Positions 61,542 through 64,000 of a DNA stretch of 64,000 bases are shown here, piece by piece. The notes beneath the pieces are model-generated. The model made no database searches and was not told the origin of the DNA. It saw only the letters and a program-made list of their open reading frames with translations. How positions within the stretch are numbered: position 1 is the stretch's first letter; each line of letters starts with the position of its first letter. Made by a program: the position numbers and the translations under genes. The stretch comes from Neptunomonas qingdaonensis (GTDB taxonomy: Bacteria > Pseudomonadota > Gammaproteobacteria > Pseudomonadales > Balneatricaceae), in NCBI RefSeq assembly GCF_900113275.1, contig NZ_FOOU01000003.1, forward strand, positions 248,001 to 312,000. The letters are read 5' to 3'.

Positions 61542-62321
61542 TTATAAAGAAAGCTGCTGAACATCCGTTTCTTTAATATTTTTGCCGTCGCACTCACCGG
61601 AAACCTCATAAAGGCTTTCCAGGTCAAGTAAGTCGAGCTCTTTGCCCTCGACCTGAATCAGTTTGTTCTTCTGAAAACGGGTAAAAATGCGGCTAACCGT
61701 TTCTACAGCCAAGCCTAAATAATTACCAATTTCGTTGCGCGACATGGATAGTCTGAACTTGTGGGCCGAGTATCCGCGTGCCTGGAAGCGCTGCGAAAGT
61801 TTAACTAAAAAAGTGGCTACGCGCTCTTCGGCATTTTTCTTTGAAAGCAGGAGCATCATTTGCTGATCATCTCTGATCTCTTTGCTCATGGTGCGCATGA
61901 CCTGACGGCGCAACTCGGGTAGCTGTCCACATAAAGTGTCTAAATGCTCGAAGGGTATTTCACAGACCGTTGTGGTTTCCATAATTTTAGTGGATACCGG
62001 GTAGTGTTGTTCATCAAAACCACTTAAACCGACCACTTCACCAGGAAAGTAAAATCCGGTAATCTGTTCTTCACCTTCATTCGTAATGGTATAGCTTTTT
62101 ACACTGCCTGCCCGGATGGCAAATACAGACTCAAAAGGGTCACCCTGATGAAAAAGGTGGTCTCCCTTCTTTAGCGGTCTGCTTTTCTCGATGATGTTAT
62201 CCAGACTGTCCATCTCCGAGTTGTTCAATGACACGGGAAGGCAGAGCGAGCTAATACTGCATGTATTACAATGTGCTTGTTGCAGGCTATGTAGTTTCCC
62301 TTCTTTTTTAACATTGCTCAT
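61542..62321 (-). CDS. fnr: Oxygen-sensing regulator FNR/ANR
   Basis: A 259-residue CRP/FNR protein with the three N-terminal [4Fe-4S] cysteines Cys18, Cys21 and Cys27 ([11 protein letters not shown]) and the fourth, Cys120. It then has the cyclic-nucleotide-like beta roll and the recognition helix [19 protein letters not shown], whose E--SR pattern reads TTGAT. It activates genes under low oxygen; perfect targets occur in this window at 27625, 30361 and 63854. The hemN neighbour agrees with the Anr locus of pseudomonads. Confidence 0.94.
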   Translation of the reverse strand: MSNVKKEGKLHSLQQAHCNTCSISSLCLPVSLNNSEMDSLDNIIEKSRPLKKGDHLFHQGDPFESVFAIRAGSVKSYTITNEGEEQITGFYFPGEVVGLSGFDEQHYPVSTKIMETTTVCEIPFEHLDTLCGQLPELRRQVMRTMSKEIRDDQQMMLLLSKKNAEERVATFLVKLSQRFQARGYSAHKFRLSMSRNEIGNYLGLAVETVSRIFTRFQKNKLIQVEGKELDLLDLESLYEVSGECDGKNIKETDVQQLSL

Positions 62322-62405
62322 GGCCGGTTCCTGTGGTTATTGTACATAGTGAGGGCTACTCAGCCTCCAATTATGTCGTATTTCGCATGAACCGTGAAGT
62401 GTCTA

Positions 62406-63797
62406 TTAGATGATGCGGGAAAAACCTTGTGTCGGTTGCTGTTTTGGAATGTAACGATCGAAAGCCATACAGATGCGTCTGATCAGTAAACGCCCTGCGG
62501 CTGTAACGATAATGCGTTGGCCATCCAACCGGATGAGCCCATCTTTATCGAAGTGCTGCAGTTCCACCTGTTCTTGGGCGAAATACTCTTTAAAATCAAT
62601 ATTAAACTCTTCTTCTATCGAGGTCGGATCAAGCTCAAAATGACATATCAGCTGAGTAATTACAGCGCGGCGGATATGGTCATCTGTGCTGAGTTTTACG
62701 CCGCGACGAATGGCGCTGGCACGTGTTTCGACCGCGTTTGTATACGCTGTTATGTCATGTTCATTTTGATAATAAACATCGCCAATTTGACTGATGGCAG
62801 AGACTCCCATCGCTACCAAGTCACAATCAGAGTGCGTTGTGTAGCCTTGGAAGTTGCGATGTAAATGTCCACTTTGCTGTGCAAGGGCCAGTTCATCATC
62901 GGGTTTGGCAAAATGATCCATTCCTATATAAACATAGCCTGCAGCGAGTAGCTTATTAATAGTGGACTCATGAATAGCGAGTTTGGTTTCCGGGCTAGGT
63001 AGATCGGCTGCATTGATATGCTTTTGTGAGCGGAAACGATCCGGCATATGCGCATAGTTGAAAACGGATAGGCGATCTGGACTCATGGCAACTACCGTAT
63101 CGAGTGTTTCATTGAAACTCTCGAAAGTCTGGTGCGGAAGTCCATAGATCAGATCCATGTTAATCGATTTGAAACCGAGCTCTCGCGCTGACTTGAGCAC
63201 GGCGGCAGTTTGTTCGGTGGGTTGTATGCGGTTTACTGCTTCCTGTACGGCAGGGTTAACGTCCTGAACACCCAGGCTGATGCGGTTGAAGCCGACCTTT
63301 CTGAGGGTTTGCATCGTTTCATATGAGGCTTCACGAGGGTCGATCTCAATGGAATAGTCACCACTGTCATCCTCGAGTAGGTTGAACTCCTGCTTGATTT
63401 TATTCATCAGTTCCGCCATCTGTTCGTCACTGATAAAGGTTGGTGTTCCGCCGCCCCAATGAAGCTGGTTAACAATTCTTTTATCGCTGTACCATTTGGC
63501 TACCTGCTCTATCTCTTTATAGAGTGTGTCCAGATACGGCTGAGCTTTTTTCCGGTTGCGGGTAATGACTTTATTACAGGCGCAAAAATAACAAACATGA
63601 GCGCAAAAGGGGATATGGATATACAGAGACAGTGGAGCCGATGTATCTGTCGTAGTTTGTCCGCTTTCAACCAACTGTGTTTCAGACAGCCACGTATCAA
63701 ACTGAATAGCTGTTGGGTATGAGGTATACCGGGGACCGGAAAGATCATAACGTTTAATAAGATCTAGATCCCATGAAATGGTTTTGTCCAGGCTCAC
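62406..63797 (-). CDS. hemN: Oxygen-independent coproporphyrinogen III oxidase
   Basis: A 463-residue radical-SAM enzyme with cluster motif Cys65-x3-Cys69-x2-Cys72 (IPFCAHVCYFCACN) and GGGTPTF. The opening is RYDLSGPRYTSYPTA. It decarboxylates coproporphyrinogen III to protoporphyrinogen IX without O2 for anaerobic heme synthesis. A perfect FNR box lies 57 bases upstream. Confidence 0.95.
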   Translation of the reverse strand: MSLDKTISWDLDLIKRYDLSGPRYTSYPTAIQFDTWLSETQLVESGQTTTDTSAPLSLYIHIPFCAHVCYFCACNKVITRNRKKAQPYLDTLYKEIEQVAKWYSDKRIVNQLHWGGGTPTFISDEQMAELMNKIKQEFNLLEDDSGDYSIEIDPREASYETMQTLRKVGFNRISLGVQDVNPAVQEAVNRIQPTEQTAAVLKSARELGFKSINMDLIYGLPHQTFESFNETLDTVVAMSPDRLSVFNYAHMPDRFRSQKHINAADLPSPETKLAIHESTINKLLAAGYVYIGMDHFAKPDDELALAQQSGHLHRNFQGYTTHSDCDLVAMGVSAISQIGDVYYQNEHDITAYTNAVETRASAIRRGVKLSTDDHIRRAVITQLICHFELDPTSIEEEFNIDFKEYFAQEQVELQHFDKDGLIRLDGQRIIVTAAGRLLIRRICMAFDRYIPKQQPTQGFSRII

Positions 63798-63853
63798 GAT
63801 AGTTTCCTCATTATTTTAAGCGCAGCAGTATAGCATCTGATCAGAAGATTGAT

Positions 63854-63867
63854 TTGATATGTATCAA
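63854..63867. promoter_or_regulatory. FNR/ANR box upstream of hemN
   Basis: TTGATATGTATCAA is perfect and extends to a 16-bp palindrome (63853-63868). It overlaps the stop codon of the upstream TauE/SafE-type gene. Confidence 0.9.
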
Positions 63868-64000
63868 ATATCGATGATTGCACGGAATGGGATAGTATAT
63901 AAGCCAAAAAGCAGTATAAGAAGGCCTGCAAAATATTGAACGTTACGGTTTGCCAGTAATGTTTGAACCTGTTTGGCCAGCAGGCCGGTGGTTAGCATAG
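63864..64000 (-). CDS. TauE/SafE-type membrane protein, C-terminal end
   Basis: The minus-strand frame is open from the window edge to a TGA at 63864-63866. The last residues (LLANRNVQYFAGLLILLFGLYTIP) form a membrane helix like the C-terminus of the DsbD_2/SafE-type proteins that stand between the cco genes and hemN in pseudomonads. Only about 45 residues are present, so the call leans on gene order. Confidence 0.6.
   Translation of the reverse strand, partial: MLTTGLLAKQVQTLLANRNVQYFAGLLILLFGLYTIPFRAIIDI

Noticed and set aside
1-64000. CRISPR arrays, tRNA or rRNA genes, IS elements, prophage
   Set aside because: No regularly spaced identical repeats, no tRNA T-loop context that folds, no transposase or phage structural motifs were seen. 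The GGTTCGA at 37305 belongs to the TPP riboswitch.

Overview
The window looks like chromosome of a marine gammaproteobacterium, most like the Oceanospirillales/Oceanospirillaceae. This placement is inferred from gene content: quinohemoprotein amine dehydrogenase genes, an apt-anr-hemN locus ordered as in pseudomonads, RapA, ZapE, UbiTUV and PEP-CTERM-type proteins. No rRNA or tRNA gene was seen, so it rests on protein families only. Genes are densely packed on both strands. I found no insertion sequence, prophage or CRISPR array.

Layout. 1-7958: the right part of a quinohemoprotein amine dehydrogenase (QHNDH) locus. It holds the end of the beta subunit, an outer-membrane porin, a sigma-54 activator, and the maturation genes qhpF (peptide exporter), qhpE (subtilisin-like protease) and qhpG (flavin monooxygenase). 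8306-12743: an AT-rich two-gene cassette, an OLD-family ATPase/TOPRIM nuclease plus a UvrD-like helicase, which fits a Gabija-like anti-phage system. 13202-17012: a flavodoxin-like protein and the csiR/csiD/lhgO glutarate-hydroxylation module. 17091-24716: an Atm1-type ABC exporter, an AhpD-like protein, a four-gene MCE lipid-transport operon and a double-receiver protein. 24885-31092: an aldehyde dehydrogenase, zapE, the anaerobic ubiquinone genes ubiU, ubiV and ubiT, and a cold-shock gene. 31252-39900: ybiT, pyrC, the thiamine transporter thiBPQ behind a partly degenerate TPP riboswitch, a thiamine-kinase-like gene and purT. 40272-48356: methionine salvage (mtnBCD, and mtnA further on) interleaved with eamA and rapA. 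48816-55200: an accessory stretch of lower-GC, mostly uncharacterised genes, including a PEP-CTERM-like protein, a peptidoglycan-binding protein and a lipoprotein gene interrupted by a stop codon. 55358-64000: yqhA, hrpB, a thioredoxin-like/hydrolase pair, apt, fnr/anr, hemN and the end of a TauE/SafE-type gene.

Regulation. One oxygen-response theme links distant parts of the window. Perfect FNR/ANR boxes (TTGAT-N4-ATCAA) lie upstream of ubiUV, ubiT and hemN. A fourth box, with one mismatch, precedes a predicted small RNA of about 75 nt beside the fnr gene. In that case the box, the -10 element and the terminator have the geometry of a class II FNR promoter. This candidate FNR-controlled sRNA is the most promising undescribed element I see.

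A second theme is structural. Short direct tandem duplications (units of 13-24 bp) sit just after the stop codons of at least seven genes. In three cases they fill the loop of a larger inverted repeat, so the terminator-like hairpins seem to have grown by tandem duplication. A 12-bp repeat of the same kind is inside the 3' end of zapE.
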